Part shown: positions 10,237 through 19,582 of the stretch, piece by piece
How positions within the stretch are numbered: position 1 is the stretch's first letter
Layout: every line of letters begins with the position of its first letter
Assembly (NCBI GenBank): GCA_000981645.1
Contig: LAQC01000022.1
Coordinates: 15,362 to 66,736 of the forward strand
Length of the DNA: 51,375 nucleotides
Direction of reading: 5' to 3'
Source of the DNA: Cryomorphaceae bacterium ASP10-05a
GTDB lineage: Bacteria; Bacteroidota; Bacteroidia; Flavobacteriales_D; Sanyastnellaceae
Program-made: the position numbers and the translations under genes
Notes under the pieces: generated by a model
Database searches by the model: none
The model's input: the letters and a program-made list of their open reading frames with translations, nothing else
Told to the model about the DNA's origin: nothing

Positions 10237-10958
10237 TGACCCTACTAGAAATCTGCATAGACTCCGTAGAATCTGCCGTTAAAGCTGAAAAAGCTGGAGC
10301 AGACCGTCTCGAACTCTGTGAAAACCTTCTCCAAGGTGGAGTAACACCCAGCCCTGGGAAAATTCTGCGGGTTATTCAAGCCGTAACTATTCCTGTGAGA
10401 GTACTTATCCGACCGAGAGCTGGTGATTTTCTGTATTCTCAAGATGAACTGGCCGTTATAGCAGATGATATTAAATTCTGCGCTACTACTGATTGTGAAG
10501 GAATAGTCGTTGGTGCGTTAACAGCTGAATCTGAGATTGAAGAGGAATTGTTGAATCACTGGAAATCCCTAGCTGACCATAAAAAACTGGTGTTTCACAG
10601 AGCGTTTGATTTGACCAAAAACCCGCATGATTCCTGTCAGAGACTCATAAATGCAGAATTCGACACCATTCTCACTTCTGGTCAGCAGAACACTGCCGAG
10701 GAAGGTCTAGCGGTTTTAAAAGCGTTGCAACGCGAATATGGCTCGGAAATAAATCTACTCGCTGGTGGTGGAGTGCGAGCTTCCAACATCTCGAAAATAC
10801 AGGAGACTACAGGAATCACTCATTTCCATTCTTCGGCAAAGGTTTTGATAGAAGGAAACATGTCCGTTTCCATGAGCAATAGCTCAGTAGCAGAACAAGT
10901 TTTTACCGTAGACTCGGAAGAGGTTAATCAAATGAAAGCTATCCTTAATGAAATTTAA
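10236..10958 (+). CDS. cutC: CutC family protein
   Basis: The 240-residue TIM-barrel protein shows the CutC hallmarks EICIDSVESAVKAEKAGADRLELC, GGVTPSPG, IRPRAGDFLYS, FHRAFD and LTSGQ near the expected positions. The family was named for copper homeostasis, but that role is weakly supported in several organisms. Here it overlaps a GH20 hexosaminidase gene by 1 nt upstream and a beta-mannosidase gene by 11 nt downstream, which points to a role linked to glycan breakdown. There is no signal peptide, so it acts in the cytosol. A copy of the GCGTTGCAACGC palindrome lies at 10722. Confidence 0.9.
   Translation: MTLLEICIDSVESAVKAEKAGADRLELCENLLQGGVTPSPGKILRVIQAVTIPVRVLIRPRAGDFLYSQDELAVIADDIKFCATTDCEGIVVGALTAESEIEEELLNHWKSLADHKKLVFHRAFDLTKNPHDSCQRLINAEFDTILTSGQQNTAEEGLAVLKALQREYGSEINLLAGGGVRASNISKIQETTGITHFHSSAKVLIEGNMSVSMSNSSVAEQVFTVDSEEVNQMKAILNEI
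10722..10733. repeat. Palindrome GCGTTGCAACGC, copy 2 (inside cutC)
   Basis: Identical to the copy at 3050. It encodes Ala-Leu-Gln-Arg using the CGC Arg codon, whereas surrounding genes mostly use AGA. Confidence 0.8.
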
Positions 10959-13260
10959 ACTTCTATTTATTCTTCTTTTTCCTCTGTTAGTGATGGCCCA
11001 AAACCAACCAACAGAAAGAACCCTTCATGAAAATTGGCAGTTCTCATCAACATCAAATACGCTGAATGGTAATGCCTCTGTCCCTGGGAATATCCACACA
11101 GATTTATGGAAATCAGAAATCATAGAAGACCCGTACAAAGGGACTAACGAACTGGATTATCAATGGATTCAGGATTCTACTTGGAGCTACACCACTACAT
11201 TCCAAGTGAGTGAACAAGAGTTAGCATCCCACCAAATATTCCTAGAATTTGAAGGATTAGACACCTACGCTACCATTTACCTAAATGAACTGAAAATAGG
11301 CAAGTCAGATAATATGTTTTTAGCGTGGCAAAACGAAGTGAAAACATGGCTGAAAGAAGGAACCAATAGCCTTAAAGTAGTTTTCAAATCACCTTACGAA
11401 GTACACGCTGAAACGGCTAAAAATCTGGGGTATCAACTACCCGCTTCGAATGACGCTGGAGATAATAAAATCAGTCCCTGGGTGAGAAAAGCACCTTATC
11501 ATTTTGGTTGGGATTGGGCACCTAAGTTCACTACGTGTGGTATATATATGCCCGTGAATCTGCTTTTCAAGAAGGAGACTTTTATAGAAGATGTTTATAT
11601 CTATACTTCTTCTATATCGGAGGAAAAAGCGGTATTGGAATATGAAATCATTCTAAATCAACCTCCTAAAAAACTGAACTATACCTTAGAACTCTCTGAT
11701 ACGGAAGGTTCTTATTTCTCTGCTACAAAATCTACTGATTTTAAAACCATAAAAGGAAAAATAACCCTAGACAACCCTAAAATTTGGTGGCCTAACGGAT
11801 GGGGAAAACAACCGCTTTATGACTTTCAAGTAGCGCTAGGTGAAATGGATACTTTTACACAGAAAGTAGGGTTAAGAATGGCCCGAGTGCAGCAGCAGAA
11901 AGATGAAAAAGGAGAGTCTTTTTACTTTGAAGTAAATGGAAAAAAGCTCTTTGCCAAAGGGGCTAACTATATCCCTCAAGATGTGTTCATCAACCAGAAA
12001 TCAGATGAAGATTACGAGCGACTAATACTCCAAGCGAAGAATGCCAATTTTAACATGCTTCGTGTTTGGGGTGGAGGAATTTACGAAAGAGATGTTTTCT
12101 ACGAGCTCTGCGACAAGCATGGAATATTAATCTGGCAGGATTTTATGTTTGCCTGCAGTATGTATCCGTATGACAAGCCGTTTATAGAATCAGTAAAGGC
12201 CGAGGTGCGATTTCAAGTAAAGAGACTCAGAAACCATGCGTGCCTTGCTCACTGGAACGGGAACAATGAAATAAATGTAGCTTGGAATAACTGGGGATGG
12301 CAGGATGAATATAGTCTAGATGAAAGAACTCAAAGGCAACTTTTAGCGGGATACCAAAACCTCTTTGAATACGCCATCCCGCAAACTGTTTATGCCTTAG
12401 ATAAACGCACTTACACTCATACATCTCCTCTAAGTAATTGGGGTCCAAAAGGAGATTTTAACTTAGGGTCTATGCATTACTGGGGCGTCTGGCATAACAG
12501 AGAGCCTTTTGAAAATTATGCGGATAATGTAGGGCGGTTCATGTCTGAATATGGTTTCCAAAGCTTTCCGAGTAGAGAATTATTGCAACGCTACATCCCT
12601 GAAGACTCTCTTTTCTTGGCTAGTGAATCTATGAAACACAGACAAAAAAGCTACATAGGAAACGCTCAAATCACCGAAAGAATCTTGGATTATTTTCCTG
12701 AGCCGACCTCCTTTGAAGAGTTTTTGGAAATGAGCCAACTGACTCAGGCCATAGCCTATGAAAAAGCCATAGAAGCACACAGAAAAAATCGCCCACACTG
12801 TATGGGAACTCTCTACTGGCAGCTAAACGATTGTTGGCCAGGGCCTAGCTGGAGTACCATAGATTATGGCGGGGAACTAAAGTCTGCACATTACAAAGTA
12901 AGAGAGATGTACCAGAATGTACTGCCTATTATAGAGATAGAAAAAGAAGGAATTACCACATACATTAGTAATGACACAAATGAAGATTTACTCTGTGCGG
13001 TAACTATTCAACTCATAGATGCCAGTAACGGGGAGATTCTAAAAACACATTCCAATACCACACCGATAGAGGCCATGTCCACTTCTTTTTCTAATAGTAT
13101 AGAAAAATTTCTCAAGGGAGTATCTACAAATTATTACATACATGCCGAAATCTCAGTAGACGGAGAATTGGTAAGTAAAAGAAATATCATTCCTAACTGG
13201 CCTGCATTTTCTAGAAACAATGACATAACCAGCATAAAAAGAATATACCTCTCCCAGTAG
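10948..13260 (+). CDS. Beta-mannosidase, GH2
   Basis: The 770-residue enzyme has a signal peptide ending near residue 18 (LLVMAQ), a GH2 jelly-roll domain with the beta-mannosidase-like FQFSSTS/ASVPGNIHTDLW region and WVRKAPYHFGWDWAP, an Ig-like domain, and the catalytic barrel. The acid/base Glu is E441 in WNGNNE and the nucleophile is probably E534 in FMSEYGFQS; LYWQLNDCWPGPSWS near the barrel end is typical of the subfamily. It removes terminal beta-mannose from oligosaccharides, for example the core of N-glycans or mannans. With the GH20 hexosaminidase it could trim GlcNAc- and mannose-containing glycans. Location is periplasmic or exported; no T9SS tail is present. Confidence 0.92.
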   Translation: MKFKLLFILLFPLLVMAQNQPTERTLHENWQFSSTSNTLNGNASVPGNIHTDLWKSEIIEDPYKGTNELDYQWIQDSTWSYTTTFQVSEQELASHQIFLEFEGLDTYATIYLNELKIGKSDNMFLAWQNEVKTWLKEGTNSLKVVFKSPYEVHAETAKNLGYQLPASNDAGDNKISPWVRKAPYHFGWDWAPKFTTCGIYMPVNLLFKKETFIEDVYIYTSSISEEKAVLEYEIILNQPPKKLNYTLELSDTEGSYFSATKSTDFKTIKGKITLDNPKIWWPNGWGKQPLYDFQVALGEMDTFTQKVGLRMARVQQQKDEKGESFYFEVNGKKLFAKGANYIPQDVFINQKSDEDYERLILQAKNANFNMLRVWGGGIYERDVFYELCDKHGILIWQDFMFACSMYPYDKPFIESVKAEVRFQVKRLRNHACLAHWNGNNEINVAWNNWGWQDEYSLDERTQRQLLAGYQNLFEYAIPQTVYALDKRTYTHTSPLSNWGPKGDFNLGSMHYWGVWHNREPFENYADNVGRFMSEYGFQSFPSRELLQRYIPEDSLFLASESMKHRQKSYIGNAQITERILDYFPEPTSFEEFLEMSQLTQAIAYEKAIEAHRKNRPHCMGTLYWQLNDCWPGPSWSTIDYGGELKSAHYKVREMYQNVLPIIEIEKEGITTYISNDTNEDLLCAVTIQLIDASNGEILKTHSNTTPIEAMSTSFSNSIEKFLKGVSTNYYIHAEISVDGELVSKRNIIPNWPAFSRNNDITSIKRIYLSQ

Positions 13261-13408
13261 ACATATCCTCATAAAGAGGATGGTAACTCAGAACCTATAT
13301 TTAGAAACCCCTTTCTTCTGACATTACTTTTAGAGCAGGTTTAATTGACGGCTAGAACCAGCGAGGGAAAAGGGCATGAAGGTCGTCTAATATCAAAATA
13401 TCTCATTC

Positions 13409-14947
13409 ATGATCAAAAAACATTTAACGGTGCTATGCACTACTACTCTTTTATTATTAGCCTTTTTTTCTTCTGCACAATCCATAGATGGATATGCGCT
13501 GTATAATCCACAGAATAGCAGTACCGCCTATCTCATAGATGCTGAAGGAGACATAGCCCATTCATGGTCTTGTCCTTCTACCGCTAATTATGCCATGGCA
13601 TTAAAGCCTAATGGAAACATAGTAAGAGGCGCAGTAAATAATGGAAATCAAATAACTGGAGCTGCTGTTGGTGGAATGCTACAGGAGCTTGACTATAATG
13701 GTGACATAGTGTGGGAATTTACGTATTCAAATGCTGACGTAGTTAGTCATCACGACATCGCATTAATGCCCAACGGAAACGTTCTCTTAATCGCTTGGGA
13801 AATAATCGAAGAAGAAGATTTAGCTGCAATAGGCCTAGATGACGCTGAAGATAAAAAAGCGGCTCACATCGTAGAGGTTCAACAAAATGGAACTGGAGGA
13901 GAAGTAGTTTGGGAATGGCACATTGCAGACCACTTTGTCCAAGACGAAGATAACTCTCTTCCAAACTATGGAGCTATATCGGAAAATCCTCAGTTATTAA
14001 ACATAAATGTAGTCACAGCTGGCCAAGGCGGTGGGCCTGGCGGGCCTGGTGGTGGTGGAGCTACAGATTGGTTTCATTTAAATGGAATAGATTACAATCC
14101 GACTCTCGACCAAATCGTATTTAGCTCAAGATTCCTAAATGAGATTTTTATTATAGACCACAGCACAACTACAGAAGAAGCTGCTACTCACGAAGGAGGA
14201 AACTCAGGAATGGGTGGAGACCTCTTATACAGATGGGGAAAACCCGCCAATTATGACACTGCCGGAGACCAAATAATCTCGGGGCCTGTCCACGATGCGA
14301 GATGGATTTTAGAGGGAAGACCTAACGCAGGGTTTATCCAAGTATTTAACAATGAAGGTGGCTCTGGGAACAGCTCTGTAGTAGACGCTATAGATGCTCC
14401 AGTAAATGGATTCAATTATGACAAAACTCCAAACCAGCAGTATGAACCAGCATCATATTCATGGAGACATGAGTGTATTTCAGATGCTGACGGGCAATCT
14501 GCTTCTGATAGAATGTCTAATGGAAATGTGTTTGTTAACCTCTCTCAGTCATTTATGTATGAAGCAGATGAGGAAGGAAATGTGGTGTGGGAGTATAACT
14601 CGGGTTCTCCCAAAGGATTTAGATACGAATGCGACCACCCAGGAATTCTTCAAATGATAGCTGATGGAATCCTAGACGGAACTCAATGCACTACTGTAGG
14701 AGTCTCTGAAATAGCCAAGTTAAACGCTACCATTTTTCCTAATCCTTCTTCTGGAGTATTCTCTGTAATGGGAGAATTCGGAGCTAACGGAGCTGATGAA
14801 ATTCGTGTGACTACTGTTTTCGGGAAAGAAATCCTAGTGTTACAAAACGCACAAATCCTCAATCTTACAGCACAGTCCTCTGGAATTTACTTCGTCACTA
14901 TCTCAGCTGGAGATAGCCATGTAACTCGAAAAGTAATCGTTGAATGA
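13409..14947 (+). CDS. T9SS-secreted arylsulfotransferase-like (ASST family) propeller protein
   Basis: The 512-residue protein has a signal peptide (ending FFSSAQ). It then shows blocks typical of the Arylsulfotran/ASST beta-propeller: GDIAHSW, LKPNGNIVRG, QELDYNGDIVWEF, SHHDIALMPNGNVLLIAWE, DWFHLNGIDYNP and SRFLNEIFIID. The repeated blade unit ends in W-E-[FY/W]. A Gly-rich insert (GQGGGPGGPGGGG) lies near residue 210. The last 75 residues (ATIFPNPSSGVF ... GIYFVTIS) are a type A sorting domain, so the protein is exported and surface-attached or released. Conserved His residues are present, but which one is catalytic cannot be judged here. Its stop overlaps the next gene's start by 4 nt. 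Confidence 0.85.
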   Translation: MIKKHLTVLCTTTLLLLAFFSSAQSIDGYALYNPQNSSTAYLIDAEGDIAHSWSCPSTANYAMALKPNGNIVRGAVNNGNQITGAAVGGMLQELDYNGDIVWEFTYSNADVVSHHDIALMPNGNVLLIAWEIIEEEDLAAIGLDDAEDKKAAHIVEVQQNGTGGEVVWEWHIADHFVQDEDNSLPNYGAISENPQLLNINVVTAGQGGGPGGPGGGGATDWFHLNGIDYNPTLDQIVFSSRFLNEIFIIDHSTTTEEAATHEGGNSGMGGDLLYRWGKPANYDTAGDQIISGPVHDARWILEGRPNAGFIQVFNNEGGSGNSSVVDAIDAPVNGFNYDKTPNQQYEPASYSWRHECISDADGQSASDRMSNGNVFVNLSQSFMYEADEEGNVVWEYNSGSPKGFRYECDHPGILQMIADGILDGTQCTTVGVSEIAKLNATIFPNPSSGVFSVMGEFGANGADEIRVTTVFGKEILVLQNAQILNLTAQSSGIYFVTISAGDSHVTRKVIVE

Positions 14948-17190
14948 AAGTTTTAAAAGGGTTTTTATGCGCTGTCATTCTTTTCTCTATCTCACTTCTC
15001 AGTGAGAACTTACATGCACAAGAGGATTTTTACGACATCGACCACATTCCAGAGATTAGAGTCACTTTCTTCCAAGATAACTGGGATGCAGTACTAGACC
15101 AGTTCTATATAGATGGCCTAGAAGAAAGGCTCCTCTGTAATGTAGAAATAGATGGCACTTTGATAGAAGGCGCTGGAATCCGTTATAAAGGGTTCAGTTC
15201 CGTAAGTGTATTCTATACTAAAAACCCGTTCAACATAAAGTTGGATTATACCTATCCAGACTCGGCATATCAGGGATATAATAAAATCAAACTTTCCAAC
15301 GTGATTCAGGACCCTTCATTTGTGAGGGAGGCTCTGTCTTACGAAATAGCCAGAAACTATATGCCTGCGGGAAAGGCCAACTTTGCAAAGCTCTTTATTA
15401 ACGGAGAATACTGGGGACTTTACACCAATGTGGAGGCTGTAAATAAGCGTTTCCTTTCTCAGCATTTCCAGTCTACTGATGGGTCGTTTTTTAAGTGTAA
15501 TCCTGAAGAGCTCGAGCTGTTTGGAGAAAACGCTAATCTGAGTAATTCTCCTGGAACATCCCCAGAAGATTACTATGAGCTTTATTCCATTAAATCAGAT
15601 GATGGCTGGGAAGAGTTGGTTGACTTTATAGCCACTCTAAACGAAAACCCCACAGAAATAGAACCGCTCCTAAATATAGACAGGGCACTATGGATGCACG
15701 CTTTAAACTATTCGTTTATCAACTTTGATAGCTACGTAGGGTACGGACAAAATTACTACGTGTACCAAGATGAAAACGGACAATTCAATCCCATTCTTTG
15801 GGATATGAACATGTCTTTTGGTAGTTTTAGACTTACAGATGGTTCTGAATATTTTGATGGATTTAATATAGAGCAAGCCAAAACTATAGACCCGCTCACC
15901 CACTTAGATAATGTTTCGGTTTTCCCACGTCCGTTAATGAGAAATCTCTTTGAAAACAGCACTTACGAGCGCATGTACCTAGCGCACATGAGAACCATTT
16001 TTGATGAGCATTTTTACAATAACTACTATGCAGAAAGGGCAGAAAGCATGCAGTCGCTGATAGATGAAGATGTGCTGGCAGACGCAAATAAATTCTACAG
16101 TTATGACGATTTTATTAATAACCTAACCTCTACCGTAACTGACTTTATAGACTATCCTGGAATTACAGATTTAATGGCTGCTCGAGCAGAATACTTAGCC
16201 TCATATCCTGGTTTCGCAAACTCTCCAGATATTACTAGCATCACCAATTCTCCAGAAGAACTAGAGCTCGGAGGAACTATGACTTTTACTTGTAACGCCT
16301 CTAATGCTGAAGAAGTGTTCCTTTATCATCGTTCGGATTCTGGCCTTTTTCAAAAGGTTGAAATGGTCAATACCGGAGGAAATGAGTATGAAATAATCCT
16401 AGAAAACACCAGTAACTACTTAGAGTACTATTTCTATGCTGAAAATGAAGAAGCCGGCAGGTTTTCACCAGAGAGAGCAGCCTACGAGTTTTACGCGTTG
16501 CAAAGCCAAATCAACCCCGAAGACCTAGTAATCAATGAATTTTCTCCTTTAAACACAGCAGACGCAGACGAATTTGGGGAGTTTGATGACTGGATAGAGC
16601 TTTATAACAGAAGTGATAATCCAATCTCTACAGCAGGGCTTTACCTATCAGACGAAGAGGACAATCCCACCAAATGGGCACTTCCCAACCTTACGTTAGG
16701 AGCAGGAGAATACGCCATCATTTGGGCAGATGAGCAGGGCGCTCAGGGAAGTTCGCATGCGAACTTTAAACTGAGCTCACTTGGCGAGTTTATTTCACTC
16801 GCTTTTGCAGACGGAACCTCCTTAGATTCATACACCTATGGAGCCATAGAAGAAGGAGCTACATTTGCCAGAGTCCCTAATGGAACTGGGCCTTTCGTAC
16901 TGAATTCCCCTTCATTGGGTTATACAAATGACCCTGTTTCTGTAACTGAGAATCTGTCATCAGCGTTTTCAGTTTATCCAAATCCAGCCCATAACACGCT
17001 GAACATATCTGCAGAAAACAACGTCTCTTTTATTGCAGAGCTGTACTCCCCTCAGGGTCACTTAGTAAAACAAGAAAGCCTTAGTAATACTGAAAAGCAC
17101 TTAGATATCTCTAATTTATCAGCAGGCATCTATCTATTAAAACTGAATACTACCTACGGTTCAATTCACCGTAAAATAATAGTTCAATAA
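14944..17190 (+). CDS. T9SS-secreted CotH kinase-like protein with lamin-tail domain
   Basis: The 748-residue protein has a signal peptide (to about 25, LLSENLHAQ). A CotH domain spans roughly residues 35-400, with GIRYKGFSS, NIKLDYTYPD, GLYTNVEAVNK and the kinase-type WDMNMSFGSFR. A beta-rich Fn3/CBM-like stretch follows (about 420-510), then a lamin-tail (LTD) domain at about 530-650 (VINEFSPLN ... DDWIELYNRS). A type A sorting domain closes the protein (AFSVYPNPAHNTLN). CotH proteins are atypical protein kinases that phosphorylate spore-coat proteins in Bacillus; substrates in Bacteroidota are unknown. It overlaps the arylsulfotransferase-like gene by 4 nt and precedes the propeller gene by 10 nt, forming one operon of three T9SS cargo proteins. 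Confidence 0.88.
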   Translation: MKVLKGFLCAVILFSISLLSENLHAQEDFYDIDHIPEIRVTFFQDNWDAVLDQFYIDGLEERLLCNVEIDGTLIEGAGIRYKGFSSVSVFYTKNPFNIKLDYTYPDSAYQGYNKIKLSNVIQDPSFVREALSYEIARNYMPAGKANFAKLFINGEYWGLYTNVEAVNKRFLSQHFQSTDGSFFKCNPEELELFGENANLSNSPGTSPEDYYELYSIKSDDGWEELVDFIATLNENPTEIEPLLNIDRALWMHALNYSFINFDSYVGYGQNYYVYQDENGQFNPILWDMNMSFGSFRLTDGSEYFDGFNIEQAKTIDPLTHLDNVSVFPRPLMRNLFENSTYERMYLAHMRTIFDEHFYNNYYAERAESMQSLIDEDVLADANKFYSYDDFINNLTSTVTDFIDYPGITDLMAARAEYLASYPGFANSPDITSITNSPEELELGGTMTFTCNASNAEEVFLYHRSDSGLFQKVEMVNTGGNEYEIILENTSNYLEYYFYAENEEAGRFSPERAAYEFYALQSQINPEDLVINEFSPLNTADADEFGEFDDWIELYNRSDNPISTAGLYLSDEEDNPTKWALPNLTLGAGEYAIIWADEQGAQGSSHANFKLSSLGEFISLAFADGTSLDSYTYGAIEEGATFARVPNGTGPFVLNSPSLGYTNDPVSVTENLSSAFSVYPNPAHNTLNISAENNVSFIAELYSPQGHLVKQESLSNTEKHLDISNLSAGIYLLKLNTTYGSIHRKIIVQ

Positions 17191-17200
17191 ACCCAATCTC

Positions 17201-18406
17201 ATGAAATTACTTACTTCTCTCCTAGTCTTTTTGGTTTCTCTAACCATTCACTCACAATCATTTGAAAGCTATTATGAAGAAGATGGACTAGTCAGTAATT
17301 CTGTAAACTGTGTCTCTGTAGGAGAAGGCAGTAATGTGTATTTCGGTACGCAGTACGGAATCTCTCATTATGACGGAACTACATGGACTAATTATACAGT
17401 AGAAGAAGGCTTAGTAGATAACAACGTAACTGCCATTCTTATTTCTGATGGTGTGTTATGGGCAGGAACTGATTTTGGTTTCAGTACGTTTGACGGCACA
17501 GAATGGACTACTTATACCACAGATGATGGGCTAGAAGATAATAGAGTAAAACACTTCTTTCAAGACGCAGACGGGCTTGTCTGGATAGGAAACAATGACG
17601 GGGTCTCCACTTTTGATGGAGCCTCCTTTACCAACTTTACTACGGCAGACGGACTTCCATCGTTTGGAGTTTCTCACGTGACCCAAGACCTAGATGGAAC
17701 CGTGTGGCTCTCAAATGGAATTTTCGGAGTGATTCAGTATGACGGCACCACTTTCACTACTTATAATGAAGATGATGGCCTATTGAGTAATAGCGTTAGA
17801 GCTGTGGCAGTCTCTTCCAGTAATAAAAAATGGATAGGCACCGCAGATGGAATTTCTGTGCTGGGCGCAGATAACGTGCATGAAGAAGACCATGAAATCA
17901 TATTTGTGCTTCCTCCGCCAGACGAGTTGAACCCAGTAGAAGATATTGCCCTAGATTCTCAAGGACATGTGTGGGCAGCCGTTTACGTAGATTACCTAGT
18001 TACCGTAGGAGGAGTTTCTCTTTATGACTCTGGAGCTTGGCTAGATTATGATGAAGATGATGGATTAGCGGGGCCTAATGTGCGCGCATTATCCATTGAT
18101 GAAAATGATGGCGTTTGGGTAGCCACTAGCACAGGGGTTACCTACATTTCTGATGTTCCTTTTAGCATCTATGAGCAAGACCAACAGACTTTTAAAACGT
18201 ATCCTAATCCTTCCAATGGGTTAGTGAACATCGTTTTGGATAATTCCTCTGAGACGTTAGAAATCTATTCATTGACATCAGAATTGGTTTACATGGAAAC
18301 CATAAAAGGAAAGTCGAACCACGCCTTAAACCTTTCTTTTCTATCTGAAGGGATTTATGTAATGAAATACGGAAGTCAAACAAGCAGAATTAGCATTCAA
18401 TTCTAG
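17201..18406 (+). CDS. T9SS-secreted two-component-regulator-type propeller protein
   Basis: The 401-residue protein has a signal peptide (ending TIHSQ) and about seven repeats of roughly 40-45 residues. Each repeat carries variants of DGLxxNxVxxxxxDxxGxxWxGTxxGxSxFDG, the Reg_prop propeller signature. No histidine kinase or other signalling domain follows. It ends in a type A sorting domain from TYPNPSNGLVNI, so it is a stand-alone exported propeller rather than a sensor kinase. Such modules usually bind ligands. It is the third gene of the operon with the arylsulfotransferase-like and CotH/LTD genes. Confidence 0.85.
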   Translation: MKLLTSLLVFLVSLTIHSQSFESYYEEDGLVSNSVNCVSVGEGSNVYFGTQYGISHYDGTTWTNYTVEEGLVDNNVTAILISDGVLWAGTDFGFSTFDGTEWTTYTTDDGLEDNRVKHFFQDADGLVWIGNNDGVSTFDGASFTNFTTADGLPSFGVSHVTQDLDGTVWLSNGIFGVIQYDGTTFTTYNEDDGLLSNSVRAVAVSSSNKKWIGTADGISVLGADNVHEEDHEIIFVLPPPDELNPVEDIALDSQGHVWAAVYVDYLVTVGGVSLYDSGAWLDYDEDDGLAGPNVRALSIDENDGVWVATSTGVTYISDVPFSIYEQDQQTFKTYPNPSNGLVNIVLDNSSETLEIYSLTSELVYMETIKGKSNHALNLSFLSEGIYVMKYGSQTSRISIQF

Positions 18407-18438
18407 ACTGAAGTACTTTTTCAGATTACTTTTATAGC

Positions 18439-19521
18439 ATGTCTGAAAACACGTTGCAACGAAAAATAATCCACGTAGATATGGATGCTTTCTACGCATC
18501 TGTAGAACAGCGAGACAACCCTAAACTCCAGGGAAAACCCATAGCTGTAGGTGGAAGTCGTGAGCGTGGTGTGGTCGCAGCCGCAAGCTATGAAGCACGT
18601 AAGTTCGGAGTGCGTTCAGCTATGCCATCCATCACCGCTGCTAGACTATGCCCTGAGCTCATATTCGTTCGACATCGTTTTGATGTTTACAAAGAAGTCT
18701 CGCAGCAAATCAGAGCCATATTTCACGAGTATACAGACTTAGTAGAGCCGCTTTCTTTAGATGAAGCTTTTCTGGATGTAACGACCAACAAGCTAAACTT
18801 CCCCTCGGCATCTATGATCGCTTCAGAGATCAGATGGAAAATTCACAAGGAGACAGGATTAAATGCCAGCGCAGGAATATCTGTAAATAAATTCCTAGCT
18901 AAAGTAGCTTCAGACATCAATAAACCCAACGGCCAGAAACTAGTAGCTCCAGATGAAATAGACCAATTCATAGCAGAGCTTCCTATAAAAAAGTTCTTTG
19001 GGGTAGGAAAAGTCACTGCGCAGAAAATGTACGACCTGGACATTCACACCGGAGTAGATTTGCAACGCTACACCAGGCCAGAATTAGTGCGCCTCTTCGG
19101 AAAATCAGGAGGATATTACTTCCACATCTGCAGAGGCATAGACGAAAGGCCCGTGAAGGCAGACAGAATAAGCAAATCTGTAAGTGCTGAGAACACATTT
19201 TCCGAAGATCTTACTAAGCTAGAACCAATGCTCACAGCCATTGCATCTATTTCGGAGTCCGTAAGTCAGCGACTTAAAAAATCAGGATTAAAAGGAAAAA
19301 CCGTGACGGTCAAAGTTAAAGACCACGAGTTCAATTTAACCACACGCAGTAAAACCGCAGACGAATTCCTCGAAAACTCAGAAGACATTTACGCCATAGC
19401 TTCACAGCTTCTGTCAGACAGCCCTCCAGATGAACCTATTCGCCTATTAGGAGTTGGAGTTAGTAATTTGAATGTAAGAGAAAGCAAATCCATCAAAGGG
19501 CAGTTTACTTTGGAGTTTTAA
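18439..19521 (+). CDS. dinB: DNA polymerase IV (Y family)
   Basis: The 360-residue translesion polymerase shows IIHVDMDAFYASVEQRDNP with the first catalytic Asp, SYEARKFGVRSAMP, SLDEAFLDVT with the catalytic Asp-Glu pair, and GISVNKFLAKVASDINKPNGQ, followed by helix-hairpin-helix and little-finger regions. It copies damaged templates in the cytosol. The length is normal for the family, and there is no obvious C-terminal beta-clamp extension beyond QFTLEF, which may itself be the clamp-binding tail. It has a 32-nt gap from the upstream gene, and no SOS box was recognised. Two TTGCAACG sites occur in it (18452 and 19060). Confidence 0.95.
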   Translation: MSENTLQRKIIHVDMDAFYASVEQRDNPKLQGKPIAVGGSRERGVVAAASYEARKFGVRSAMPSITAARLCPELIFVRHRFDVYKEVSQQIRAIFHEYTDLVEPLSLDEAFLDVTTNKLNFPSASMIASEIRWKIHKETGLNASAGISVNKFLAKVASDINKPNGQKLVAPDEIDQFIAELPIKKFFGVGKVTAQKMYDLDIHTGVDLQRYTRPELVRLFGKSGGYYFHICRGIDERPVKADRISKSVSAENTFSEDLTKLEPMLTAIASISESVSQRLKKSGLKGKTVTVKVKDHEFNLTTRSKTADEFLENSEDIYAIASQLLSDSPPDEPIRLLGVGVSNLNVRESKSIKGQFTLEF

Positions 19522-19582
19522 AGCGGTTGGGAATTAGAGATTGGAAAATTCAAATTAACTTCGCGGCATAAATTTATTGATT

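Noticed and set aside
13261-13300. ATCCTC-ataaa-GAGGAT hairpin after the beta-mannosidase gene as a terminator
   Set aside because: There is a 6-bp stem but no T tract; it is recorded only as a weak structure.
14406-14657. An 83-codon plus-strand ORF inside the arylsulfotransferase-like gene
   Set aside because: It lies in another frame of an intact gene with clear domain motifs and has no recognisable content.
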